Assembly (NCBI RefSeq): GCF_021290965.1 | Contig: NZ_JAJOYT010000002.1 | Coordinates: forward strand, 496,001 to 560,000 | Origin: Rheinheimera faecalis | Lineage (GTDB): Bacteria > Pseudomonadota > Gammaproteobacteria > Enterobacterales > Alteromonadaceae | Direction of reading: 5' to 3' | DNA: 64,000 bases | Shown here: one piece after another, positions 35,121 through 42,972 of the stretch | How positions within the stretch are numbered: the first letter of the stretch is position 1 | How the letters are laid out: every line of letters begins with the position of its first letter | Translations under genes and position numbers: made by a program | Notes under the pieces: generated by a model | Databases searched by the model: none | What the model was told of the DNA's origin: nothing | Seen by the model: the letters and a program-made list of their open reading frames with translations, nothing else

Positions 35121-35678
35121 TTACGCAGCTCGGTTCCTGAGCTTTCCTGAATAATGAATCACTTGTTCTGCCAATAATTTCAGCCGATAGGAGTGTTTTT
35201 CGCATTGCACCTGATTATTCTGGATCACAACGTGACTGTTGCTGAGCGATACCTGAAGCGGTAATACTATGCCATGCAACGTTTTCATCACGTTGGCAAG
35301 AGCATCAATAGCGCTGTAGCCTCCATATTGGCCGGCCCCAACACCAATAAGACCTATAGCTTTAGTTTCGACCTCTGATTTTGTCAGGTAGTCCAAGGCA
35401 TTTTTCAACACTCCACTGTAACTACCATGGTATTCAGGTGTCGCAATAATAAGCGCGTCAGCCGTTCTGATTTCATCGATCATGGCCTGAGCTGTCAGAC
35501 TGACCTGTCGGTTAGCTTCAGAAAAAAAAGGAATGTTTTTTGTTTTTAAATCAAAAAGATGAGTGGAATGCCCTGAAGCCTCAATAAAAGACAGGCATTG
35601 CTGCAGAGCAATAGTGGTGCGGCTGTTTTCATTTAAACTGCCGCTGAGTCCTACGACTTTTAAACTTAGTGTTTCCAT
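35121..35678 (-). CDS. NADPH-dependent FMN reductase, SsuE-like
   Basis: 185-residue flavodoxin-fold reductase: VVGLSGSLNENSRT binds FMN phosphate, and TPEYHGSYSGVLKNALDYL is the family signature. It probably supplies reduced FMN to the monooxygenase encoded just upstream (9-base gap), as SsuE does for SsuD. Ribosome site TAGGAGAAAG. No sulfonate transporter genes lie nearby, so a sulfur-starvation role is unlikely; tailoring in the cluster is the better inference. Confidence 0.85.
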   Translation of the reverse strand: METLSLKVVGLSGSLNENSRTTIALQQCLSFIEASGHSTHLFDLKTKNIPFFSEANRQVSLTAQAMIDEIRTADALIIATPEYHGSYSGVLKNALDYLTKSEVETKAIGLIGVGAGQYGGYSAIDALANVMKTLHGIVLPLQVSLSNSHVVIQNNQVQCEKHSYRLKLLAEQVIHYSGKLRNRAA

Positions 35679-35687
35679 TTCTTTCTC

Positions 35688-36770
35688 CTAAGCGAATTCT
35701 GGCAATCGTTGGGCGGCTTTAGCTTCCAGAGCCCTGACTTTAGGAATGACCAACTGACTGAAATACTCCATCTCTTGTAACTGAGGCCAGCCGGAGAGCA
35801 GGAAAGTAGTTACTCCTGCTTTTTTGTATTCCATAATGTAAGCCGCAACCTCATCTGGTGAACCCACAAGAGCTAAGGCTGGGCCTCCTCTGAAGGGAAT
35901 TGCTCCAGTCCACAAAACGTCGTTCAGCCAGTCGTTTTTCGCTTTTTCTGCCAGTTCAAAAGTAGACTTGATTGCAGTTGAATCACAGCTTTGAACAAAC
36001 TTCTGCAAGACAGATTTCCACTCCTGATCTGCACCACTCATCATATGGTCGATTTCTTTCAGAGCTTCAGCCCTTGTGGGCCGCACTATCACTGACATGC
36101 GGATCCCTACATCAATTCCTTGATTTATAGCTGGAGCCGCAGACAGAGCAATATTTTCGGCAGTATCTGAATAACGCAACCAGGTCGCTCGGTGCTTAAT
36201 TGCAGAATCCCTTGATATATCAGAGTTTCCGCTTAAAAAAAGCTCTGGATTTTGTCTATTCAGATAAGGCAACGTCAGTTGACCTTTTTCAATATGATAA
36301 TGTTCGCCTTTATAATCTACGGGTCCATTTTGTTGCCAAAACTGCTGACAAATCCCGATGAATTCGTCAAGACGACGATAACGCTGATCATGAGTTAAGA
36401 AATCGCCGTAGTACTTCTGCTCAACAGGAGATATCCCAGCAAGCATATTCAACGCCAGGCGCTGACCACCATGAATTGACAATGTATTGAGCATCTGTAC
36501 GAATAACGTAGGTGACATAATGCCTGCTCGATAAGCTGGCATCAGAGTAATTGAATTGGAGTTGGCCAATAATTGGCCCACTATTGCCAGTGGGTCCGGC
36601 GTATGATAACCGACACCCATCAGCAGAGCTTCAATACCAAAACCCTCGGCTTTATTCACATATTCAATCATTGAGTCCAGATCAAAGGACCCCATACTGA
36701 TTGCTTTGCCCGCAGCCGTTTGGCCTCCGTCTGTTGGTAATCCCCACATGAACCTTGCTTTGTTTTGCAT
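35688..36770 (-). CDS. LLM-class flavin-dependent monooxygenase, SsuD-like
   Basis: 360 residues, TIM-barrel bacterial-luciferase family, of the FMNH2-dependent alkanesulfonate monooxygenase type: FMWGLPTDGG, LMPAYRAGIMSPTLFVQML, LNMLAGISPVEQKYYGD, FLSGNSD, and LVGSPDEVAAYIMEYKKAG. In a biosynthetic setting such enzymes do oxidative C-C, C-S or C-N chemistry or hydroxylation; here it likely modifies the prephenate-derived amino acid or its peptide. Paired with the FMN reductase. GGAG before the ATG. Confidence 0.85.
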   Translation of the reverse strand: MQNKARFMWGLPTDGGQTAAGKAISMGSFDLDSMIEYVNKAEGFGIEALLMGVGYHTPDPLAIVGQLLANSNSITLMPAYRAGIMSPTLFVQMLNTLSIHGGQRLALNMLAGISPVEQKYYGDFLTHDQRYRRLDEFIGICQQFWQQNGPVDYKGEHYHIEKGQLTLPYLNRQNPELFLSGNSDISRDSAIKHRATWLRYSDTAENIALSAAPAINQGIDVGIRMSVIVRPTRAEALKEIDHMMSGADQEWKSVLQKFVQSCDSTAIKSTFELAEKAKNDWLNDVLWTGAIPFRGGPALALVGSPDEVAAYIMEYKKAGVTTFLLSGWPQLQEMEYFSQLVIPKVRALEAKAAQRLPEFA

Positions 36771-36805
36771 AACTGCTCCAGTCAGTTTCTGCCCTCACTA
36801 TGGTG

Positions 36806-38032
36806 CTAGTGTTGGGCTGTTATAGTTATTGTGTTAAAAAGCTGCAGTACCTTTTGCTCTAACAGTTCAGTACTGGGGGCTTTGATCAAAGCTGCAAACG
36901 GAATTGCACTTTCAAGGTAGCTGATATGAGTCGGCAATTTCTGCGTGGGCGGTAACAGATTCATTTCAATCAGGCCGGAGTAGTTATTAAGGTGCTCTGA
37001 GCCATGCACCTGACAATACTCAAACCCATAATGATGGCCAGGGAAAATTATCCAACTATACTTAAACTCTCGATCCATTCGAGCTTTAAGTTGGTTTTGA
37101 CCTGAGATCAGAAAAGCCAATTCTGCGGAAGGCAGATGAATACCTGTTTGTAACTCAAAGGTTTGAATGAGGCGAGCTCCTCCAGCTCTGTTAGCTACTT
37201 CCAGAAAAACCAGTTCACCTTGATGCATAATAGCTTCCAGATGGAAAGCACCTTGCTGAATATCAACAGCATTCAGGACTTGCTTTACCCATTGGATTTG
37301 TTGCTCCGTCAGGTCAAACTGCACTGAAGCACAGGGTTGGCCATTGGCGTACTGCAATAATGTATTGATGTAACGGCCTGCAGTGATGATCTGTAATTCA
37401 CCGGCATGCATTAAGCCGTCAAAATGGCAGATGGGCCCATCAATAAACTCTTCAACCTGATAGCCGTTATAATTTGGCTCAGGTTGATCCAGTTGTGCGA
37501 TCCCCGTCTTTCTGTTGCTTAGCGCCGAACGTAGCTCCTGCTCGGATCCATACCTTATAACGTTTTCCGATGAGGCACCGTCTACAGGTTTCAGAATGAT
37601 GTTAATCTGTTTACGGAAACATGGTTCTGAATGATCAGCCCACTGCTGCAAGCTCATAAAAGCGGGAACAGCAAGCTGATGTTGTGCAACACATGCTTTC
37701 ATCACCACTTTGTTACGCACCTTTTCAACCTGAGCTACACTAGGTCCTTTTACTCCAAGTGCTTCACGGACCTTGGCTGCTTCCATCAGTTCGTATTCTG
37801 ACAACGAGATCACAAAGTCAAATTGAATCCCGAGTCCGGCAACTGTGCTCAGAACTTCTTGCGCAACAGCCTGTACACCGAGTCTGGCTATTTTTATACA
37901 ATTGAGCTCTACAGGAATAGTGTCCAGTGCACTCTGCACTCCGACGTAGTACACCCGGTGTTTATGATGGTCTACAGACTCCGCATACCTGATGTAGTGG
38001 TAGGGAATACGGTGCAATATCAGAATATTCAT
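36806..38032 (-). CDS. ATP-grasp ligase (cluster ligase C)
   Basis: 408 residues with the ATP-grasp order: N-terminal Rossmann-like domain (MNILILHRIPYHYI), nucleotide-binding lysines in RNKVVMKACVAQH and IILKPVDGASSEN, and the metal-binding end FHLEAIMHQGELVFLEVANRAGGARLI with the Glu/Glu/Asn triad. Forms an amide or related bond using ATP. Related to carboxylate-amine ligases such as L-amino acid ligases; substrate unknown. The gene is 8 bases after the neighbouring ATP-grasp gene, AGGA at its ATG, so the two are likely co-translated. Sequence is clearly distinct from the other two ATP-grasp proteins of the cluster. Confidence 0.85.
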   Translation of the reverse strand: MNILILHRIPYHYIRYAESVDHHKHRVYYVGVQSALDTIPVELNCIKIARLGVQAVAQEVLSTVAGLGIQFDFVISLSEYELMEAAKVREALGVKGPSVAQVEKVRNKVVMKACVAQHQLAVPAFMSLQQWADHSEPCFRKQINIILKPVDGASSENVIRYGSEQELRSALSNRKTGIAQLDQPEPNYNGYQVEEFIDGPICHFDGLMHAGELQIITAGRYINTLLQYANGQPCASVQFDLTEQQIQWVKQVLNAVDIQQGAFHLEAIMHQGELVFLEVANRAGGARLIQTFELQTGIHLPSAELAFLISGQNQLKARMDREFKYSWIIFPGHHYGFEYCQVHGSEHLNNYSGLIEMNLLPPTQKLPTHISYLESAIPFAALIKAPSTELLEQKVLQLFNTITITAQH

Positions 38033-38040
38033 AATTCGTC

Positions 38041-39258
38041 CTAGTGAAAATTAACGGCTTGTCTGGCTGCCTGCAGGCTGGCCATCAATTGTTCAAAGCT
38101 GTTGTGATGAATAAGGGCAAAACCGAGGCGGCAACGGTAGTCGGTGGCTTCAGGGATGGATTCACCGACTTTTTTGGTGATTTGGTATTCAACCATACCT
38201 TCAATTTTGGATAAGCGCTCTACACCATGAATAGCGGACAAAGCCGATAATTCAGGGGCTATAAAAAAGGCAATGCCGCTATAACCAGTTCCAAGGAACT
38301 TCACCTGAACAGGTTGATTGCAATACATCTGTATAGCCAGAGACGCTAAATCTGCCTGTTTTGATAAGCGGATCAATTCAACGATTTTGTCTCCTGGTAG
38401 TCGGGCGCCAATTTCAATCAGTACTGGACCTGCTTCACTAATCCGGATTTCTGCATGAAAAGGCCCAATGTTCAGGCCTATGCTCGCAATCACATCTTTC
38501 ACATAAGTTTCAATTTGGTGCTGAAGCTGTTCAGGAACCGGAAAGGGCACTATATGGCCGATTTCCACGAAGTAGGGTTCTTTGTCCAGCTGCTTTTTGG
38601 TGATGGAAAGGATATTGATGGTGTCGTTAACAATGAAACCGTCGACACTGAATTCATCACCTTGGATGTAGGATTCCAGCAACATACGACGCCCCAATTC
38701 ATGACCCAGCTCCTTACGTTGGTCCTGCTGTGCTTTCAGGTAAGCAGCACGGAGTTCATTCAGAGTATTTACCCGTGTAACATGTACGCTGCCTGCGGCT
38801 GAAGTGGGTTTCAGCACTGCTGGCAATGGAACTTTTGCAATGGCTTGCTCCAGTTCCTGTTCGGATTCAATGAATGTATAAGACACACTGCGCAGACCGT
38901 GATCTGACAATGATTGCCGCATCAGGTGTTTATGTCTTAAGGTATCCACCACTTCAGGATTGATACCGTTAAGATTCAGGCTGTGGGCCAGTTTCGCAGT
39001 GGCGGGCACATAATATTCGTTACCACTGATCAGACCGTTCAGTTGCTGTTGTTGGTGCAGCTCTTTGATCACCTGTTCGAAATCTGTGCTGTTATTAGTG
39101 TCAACTTCAATAATGTGACTGGCGTTCTGCACGACAGATGCAGGCAACTTACGGTCATCTTTATTGTAAGAAATAACATAACTTTCATAACCCAACTGGG
39201 TCGCTGCTATAACTAAAGCTGCACCGGATCCTATAGGTTCTACTATCGCGATTTTCAT
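38041..39258 (-). CDS. ATP-grasp ligase, BacD-like (cluster ligase B)
   Basis: 405 residues. MKIAIVEPIGSGAALV is a pre-ATP-grasp start; RHKHLMRQSLSDHGL and LPAVLKPTSAAGSVHVTRV bind ATP; FHAEIRISEAGPVLIEIGARLPGDKI supplies the metal ligands and resembles L-amino-acid alpha-ligases such as BacD of bacilysin synthesis. Best candidate in the cluster for joining the prephenate-derived amino acid to a proteinogenic one. GGAT precedes the ATG; 11 bases after the preceding stop. Confidence 0.85.
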   Translation of the reverse strand: MKIAIVEPIGSGAALVIAATQLGYESYVISYNKDDRKLPASVVQNASHIIEVDTNNSTDFEQVIKELHQQQQLNGLISGNEYYVPATAKLAHSLNLNGINPEVVDTLRHKHLMRQSLSDHGLRSVSYTFIESEQELEQAIAKVPLPAVLKPTSAAGSVHVTRVNTLNELRAAYLKAQQDQRKELGHELGRRMLLESYIQGDEFSVDGFIVNDTINILSITKKQLDKEPYFVEIGHIVPFPVPEQLQHQIETYVKDVIASIGLNIGPFHAEIRISEAGPVLIEIGARLPGDKIVELIRLSKQADLASLAIQMYCNQPVQVKFLGTGYSGIAFFIAPELSALSAIHGVERLSKIEGMVEYQITKKVGESIPEATDYRCRLGFALIHHNSFEQLMASLQAARQAVNFH

Positions 39259-39269
39259 GGAATTTATCC

Positions 39270-40511
39270 TTAATACAGAGCCACATGATTAAAATCAATT
39301 TCCTGACGGTCAGTAACCGGAGGGTAAATTTGGTGATGGTAGTTGTGGAAAAGATATTTTTTGCCTGACGTTTCCAGACGTAAATACTGTCCAACCAAGG
39401 CCCGGGCTTTGGTTACATAGTCGTTCTCCGGCAGAGCTTCTGTAGCCAGGATCTCTGTGACCAGTTTCTGCAGGCAACTTTGTATTTTTGCCCAGCCCAG
39501 TGTGGATTTCATATTGCTCAAGTCAAACTCAAGGGCGTTATGCTGTAACAGCCACTCCAACAAAAAGATCCCTGTGCCTGAGTCAAAATTGGATTCAGCA
39601 TCTGCTTGTTGTGGATACCGTAATAAACGTTCAAAAAAGATGAATTCCACAATTTCGCGATGGAAGGCTATGTCCGTATCCGTAAGCAAAGTTAAGATGG
39701 TTTGGCAGTCTGTTTTAATTTCTTCCAGTAAACCCACTTCCCACTTGATCTTCAGGTGCAAATGTTCATCAAAAGGTCGTGGTCCTTTGTGATGAAAATA
39801 ATCATGCAGATAGCCCCAAATACAGCGGGCTTCATAAAATTCCTGAGTATTCAGCTGTGGAGACAACCACTCCTGGCCGTCAAAAATTGCATTCTGTGTA
39901 CCAAACAGTTCCAGCACTTTGGGAATCGTGATACTGCGGTAGATGCATTCAAATTTGTTGAAAAAAAACAATGCAAAATGCTGACGTTCCAGCTTGTGGT
40001 TACATTTGATGTTTTCCGGGAAAAAGACAATGGAGTTACCGGCGAAAAAACCTCTGCTGGCGGTCAGAAGCCGGGTAGACTGACAAATATTTTTGGGGTG
40101 AGGATACTTCAGATACAAAGGGTGGCAAACTTGAGGTTCATCTCTGAACGATAGAAAAAACTCACAACGAAAACCACGATCTACCCCGGCATTTGCTGTC
40201 AGATATGGTCCAAAGAAAAAGGTCCAGGCTTTATCTGCAGGCAACACAAACTGTGAACGGGTATTACTGAAATCAGGTACTGAGTCTAAGCCTGCCTGAA
40301 TCCAATTTTGGATATCAAGGCAAATAGCATCTGCATAGTTTTGCAGGCTTAGCAGCGTTGCCAAAACCTGCAGTTCAGAAGAGATACTCTTCAACAGAAG
40401 TAATGCATGTGCTGGCTGCGCTATAATTCTGCCTTTGGTATCTTGCAGCTCTCTGAGCTCATTGGTCAAATCAGCCAACTGCGAACCAGATGTATGTAAG
40501 ATTGTTTTCAT
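39270..40511 (-). CDS. Conserved protein of unknown function in the gene cluster
   Basis: 413 residues, soluble, no signal. I do not recognise a characterised fold. A dense histidine block, YLHDYFHHKGPRPFDEHLHL (His236, His240, His241 and two more), followed by KWEVGLLEEIKTDC, looks like a metal-binding helix pair, and resembles what I remember of DUF6421-type proteins, with low certainty. It sits between the BacA-like gene and two ligase genes, with 10-11 base gaps, so it is surely part of the pathway; a metal-dependent oxidase/isomerase doing work that BacB/BacC/BacG do in bacilysin is one possibility. GAGG precedes the ATG at 40511; a longer frame would overlap the upstream gene. Confidence 0.7.
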   Translation of the reverse strand: MKTILHTSGSQLADLTNELRELQDTKGRIIAQPAHALLLLKSISSELQVLATLLSLQNYADAICLDIQNWIQAGLDSVPDFSNTRSQFVLPADKAWTFFFGPYLTANAGVDRGFRCEFFLSFRDEPQVCHPLYLKYPHPKNICQSTRLLTASRGFFAGNSIVFFPENIKCNHKLERQHFALFFFNKFECIYRSITIPKVLELFGTQNAIFDGQEWLSPQLNTQEFYEARCIWGYLHDYFHHKGPRPFDEHLHLKIKWEVGLLEEIKTDCQTILTLLTDTDIAFHREIVEFIFFERLLRYPQQADAESNFDSGTGIFLLEWLLQHNALEFDLSNMKSTLGWAKIQSCLQKLVTEILATEALPENDYVTKARALVGQYLRLETSGKKYLFHNYHHQIYPPVTDRQEIDFNHVALY

Positions 40512-40521
40512 CTGAACCTCG

Positions 40522-41058
40522 TTAACTGTTTTGTTTGGGCAAAGTAAACTGATGGGACGAGTGAACTGTGAAACACATGGGCACAGGTCCAAAGTTTTTA
40601 ATCATGGTTAAACCATGGCTTTGCATTGCAGACAAAGTCGTTATGCAGGCATCAGCTTGTCCCGATGCACAAGCTGAAGCTGCTGCCGCATTGCTGTTGG
40701 CATACACAGGTGATAAATCTTTCACTAAACTGGCTGGTGCCGGATGGGTGGCATAAGTTTCCAGCTGATCTTGTCCTCTGGAGGCAAACACCATATCAAT
40801 GGTTGGCATGATAAAAGAGTCCACCAGTTTAAAATTGATCAGATTCTCAAATACCAATTTATGCAGATCCGGATAAACGGCACAACCTAACAACAGATCA
40901 TGTTTGCTGTCTTTTATTTCTTGAGCCGCAATTTCCAGAGTAGGGTGTAGAACCACCTTACCTTCAATATTTAATTCTTTAAACCAAGTTGTGGCCGCAA
41001 GTTCGCAGTTGGTGCCTTGGGGTCCCAGTGTATGGATAACGAGCTTTTCTTGTTGCAT
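40522..41058 (-). CDS. BacA-like prephenate decarboxylase family protein
   Basis: 178 residues, one domain, like BacA of bacilysin synthesis (about 200). Conserved blocks align with BacA from memory: IHTLGPQGTNCELAA (VNTLGPEGTSSEYAA), THPAPASLVKD (SHPSPINLIKY), ANSNAAAASACASGQADACI, and KNFGPVPMCFTVHS where BacA has KTFKSIPMSWSLFG. The TRF motif of prephenate dehydratases (ASRF in the pheA product of this window) is absent, as expected for non-aromatising decarboxylation. The product would be a dihydro-hydroxyphenylpyruvate. The ATG at 41058 is 28 bases after the aminotransferase stop; a TTG at 41094 would overlap it. Confidence 0.8.
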   Translation of the reverse strand: MQQEKLVIHTLGPQGTNCELAATTWFKELNIEGKVVLHPTLEIAAQEIKDSKHDLLLGCAVYPDLHKLVFENLINFKLVDSFIMPTIDMVFASRGQDQLETYATHPAPASLVKDLSPVYANSNAAAASACASGQADACITTLSAMQSHGLTMIKNFGPVPMCFTVHSSHQFTLPKQNS

Positions 41059-41086
41059 TATATTGATTCCAAAATTTTCAGTTAAT

Positions 41087-41929
41087 TTAGGCAAGACATA
41101 AATTGCGATAGTGTTTAATCACAGCCGCAGTGATCTCTGATGGCTGATAGTTGAGGTTGTCGATCTGACTAACAGGGAGAACGCCATAGGCCGTTCCTGT
41201 TAAAAATGCGTGTTCAAAATCTGCAAGTTCGTGCACGGAAATACGCCGTGCTATGACGTCAAGGCCAAGTGTTCTGGCTAATTCGATCACAGTTTGCCTG
41301 GTGATACCATTGAGAAAACGGTCTGGCTCCGGAGTGATTAAAGCCCCATTTTTCACAAAAAAGATATTGGCGCCTGTTGCTTCTGCCACGTAGCCTTCGT
41401 AATCAGTCAGCAACGCTTCATCAAAACCTGCTTTGCGAGCCTGCTGCATTGCCAAGCAGGAATTGAGATAATTTCCACCTGCTTTTGCGGCCACTGGCAC
41501 AGCTTTAGGATGATTACGAATCACGGGACTCAGCGTCATGGTGATCCCCTGGTGTCTTTTTTCAGCGTCAAATAGTTCAGGCCAATCCCATGCTGCTATT
41601 GCCAGATGGACCTTATTACCGGGGGCGTTTAGCGCCAGAGATTCATGACCAAGCCATGCGACGGGTCGAATGTAACCGTCCAACAATTGCTGGTGCTGGA
41701 TCAGTCGTTCAATGGCGTCATTTATTTCTGCAACGCTGTAGGGGATCTCAAAACCCAGCAATTCAGCTGAGTTTTTTAACCTGACACTGTGCTCCTCTAA
41801 TCGAAATATTTTGCCTTGGTACAGCCGGATCCCTTCAAATACCGACGTGCCGTAATGCAGACCATGGCTCAGAACTGAGGCTGTAGCCAGATTGTCTTCT
41901 ACGATTTCTCCATTGAACCAAATGCTCAT
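41087..41929 (-). CDS. Fold-type IV PLP aminotransferase (IlvE-like)
   Basis: 280 residues, slightly shorter than IlvE. HYGTSVFEGIRLY, catalytic Lys149 in AAKAGGNYLNS, EATGANIFFVKNG and FLNGITRQTVIELA are class IV signatures. Would aminate the keto acid made by the BacA-like enzyme, taking the place of BacF, which is fold type I. Housekeeping branched-chain transamination cannot be excluded by sequence, but its place between the pump genes and the BacA-like gene argues for the pathway. Very strong ribosome site AGGAGGAAGGT. Confidence 0.88.
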   Translation of the reverse strand: MSIWFNGEIVEDNLATASVLSHGLHYGTSVFEGIRLYQGKIFRLEEHSVRLKNSAELLGFEIPYSVAEINDAIERLIQHQQLLDGYIRPVAWLGHESLALNAPGNKVHLAIAAWDWPELFDAEKRHQGITMTLSPVIRNHPKAVPVAAKAGGNYLNSCLAMQQARKAGFDEALLTDYEGYVAEATGANIFFVKNGALITPEPDRFLNGITRQTVIELARTLGLDVIARRISVHELADFEHAFLTGTAYGVLPVSQIDNLNYQPSEITAAVIKHYRNLCLA

Positions 41930-41952
41930 ACCTTCCTCCTGTAAAGTAATTC

Positions 41953-42972
41953 TTAAAGGTTAACAACCTGTACTGCGTCGCCATTTTTCAGTGATTCATT
42001 GCCACGAATGACTAAGGACTCCCCTGAATTGATCTGTTGTGGTATGACGATCCAGTTTTTATAGCGGTCAATGATCTGAGTGGTGATGACCTCAGCTTTG
42101 TGTTGGGCGGTCACCCGTACAAAAGAGACTCCTGCTTTTTCAATGCGTAAGGCATCTTCAGGGATCATGGAAACGGGCTGGCTATAGTGGATATCGAACT
42201 GGGCCGTTAGCAGCTTTCCAACAGGCAAAGGGTTTTGTGGCAGCATTCTGACTTCCAGTAAGGCCCCTAGAGAATCAGCAACCGGGAATATCCTGCTGAC
42301 CAGCGCGGTAATTTTATTCTCACCGTCCAGCAGTTGAATTTGTTGACCTTCATGAATTGACTGAGCTTGAGACTGGGTCACCCTGGCGATTGCCTCTACC
42401 TGGGTGCTATGAATGGTCAGAACGGCTTGATTTGCGCGGATAAAATCACCGGCGTAATTCTGCACCTGACTTATTACTCCATCAAAAGGCGCTTTGATCT
42501 GCAGATGGGTAAGCTGCTTCGTTAAATCCTGCTGCCTGGCTAACTGAGAGTGTAGTTTTTGTTGGGTAATGAGTTTTTCTGTTTCCATTTCATCAACGGA
42601 TAATCTGGAACTGTACTCAGTTAACGACAGTTTGCGGATTGCAATCAGCTTCTTTTCCAGATGGCTTAATAACAATTCGCTTTGTTCTATTTCAGCGCTG
42701 ATTTGTTGCTGCTCAAAATGCAGAGATTTGTCTTCCAGAACAACCAGCACCTGTCCTTTTTTAAACTGTGTTCCTACCTCACTGATCGTCAGGATCTGTC
42801 CGCCTACATCGGTTGAGATGCTGGCCATTTTGTTGCTTTGCACTCTGGCCAGGACATCAAGTTTGGGTTGTTCCTGATTGAAAGGGAGCTGGAATGTCAC
42901 TACGGGTTGTGCAGTGGCTGCAATTACACCTGTTGATAAGGTTAAAGCAGTAAATATCAATAATTTAGGCAT
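41953..42972 (-). CDS. Periplasmic adaptor (membrane fusion) subunit of an RND efflux pump
   Basis: 339 residues with a signal peptide (LLIFTALTLSTGVIAATA), biotinyl-lipoyl-like halves (ISTDVGGQILTISEVGTQFKKGQ and LQIKAPFDGVISQVQNYAGDF), a central coiled-coil hairpin and a beta-barrel part. Links the inner-membrane permease to a TolC-type outer channel, which is not in the window. Its ATG overlaps the permease stop by one base. Confidence 0.9.
   Translation of the reverse strand: MPKLLIFTALTLSTGVIAATAQPVVTFQLPFNQEQPKLDVLARVQSNKMASISTDVGGQILTISEVGTQFKKGQVLVVLEDKSLHFEQQQISAEIEQSELLLSHLEKKLIAIRKLSLTEYSSRLSVDEMETEKLITQQKLHSQLARQQDLTKQLTHLQIKAPFDGVISQVQNYAGDFIRANQAVLTIHSTQVEAIARVTQSQAQSIHEGQQIQLLDGENKITALVSRIFPVADSLGALLEVRMLPQNPLPVGKLLTAQFDIHYSQPVSMIPEDALRIEKAGVSFVRVTAQHKAEVITTQIIDRYKNWIVIPQQINSGESLVIRGNESLKNGDAVQVVNL

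Noticed and set aside
35121-36770. Alkanesulfonate utilisation operon
   Set aside because: The monooxygenase and reductase resemble SsuD/SsuE but there is no ABC transporter or other sulfur gene; context is biosynthetic.
39756-40154. A 132-codon frame antisense to the unknown cluster protein
   Set aside because: Shadow of the minus-strand gene, which has a proper start and operon spacing.
41087-41929. Housekeeping branched-chain aminotransferase ilvE
   Set aside because: Possible by sequence, but the gene lies inside the tightly spaced cluster and not near other ilv genes.
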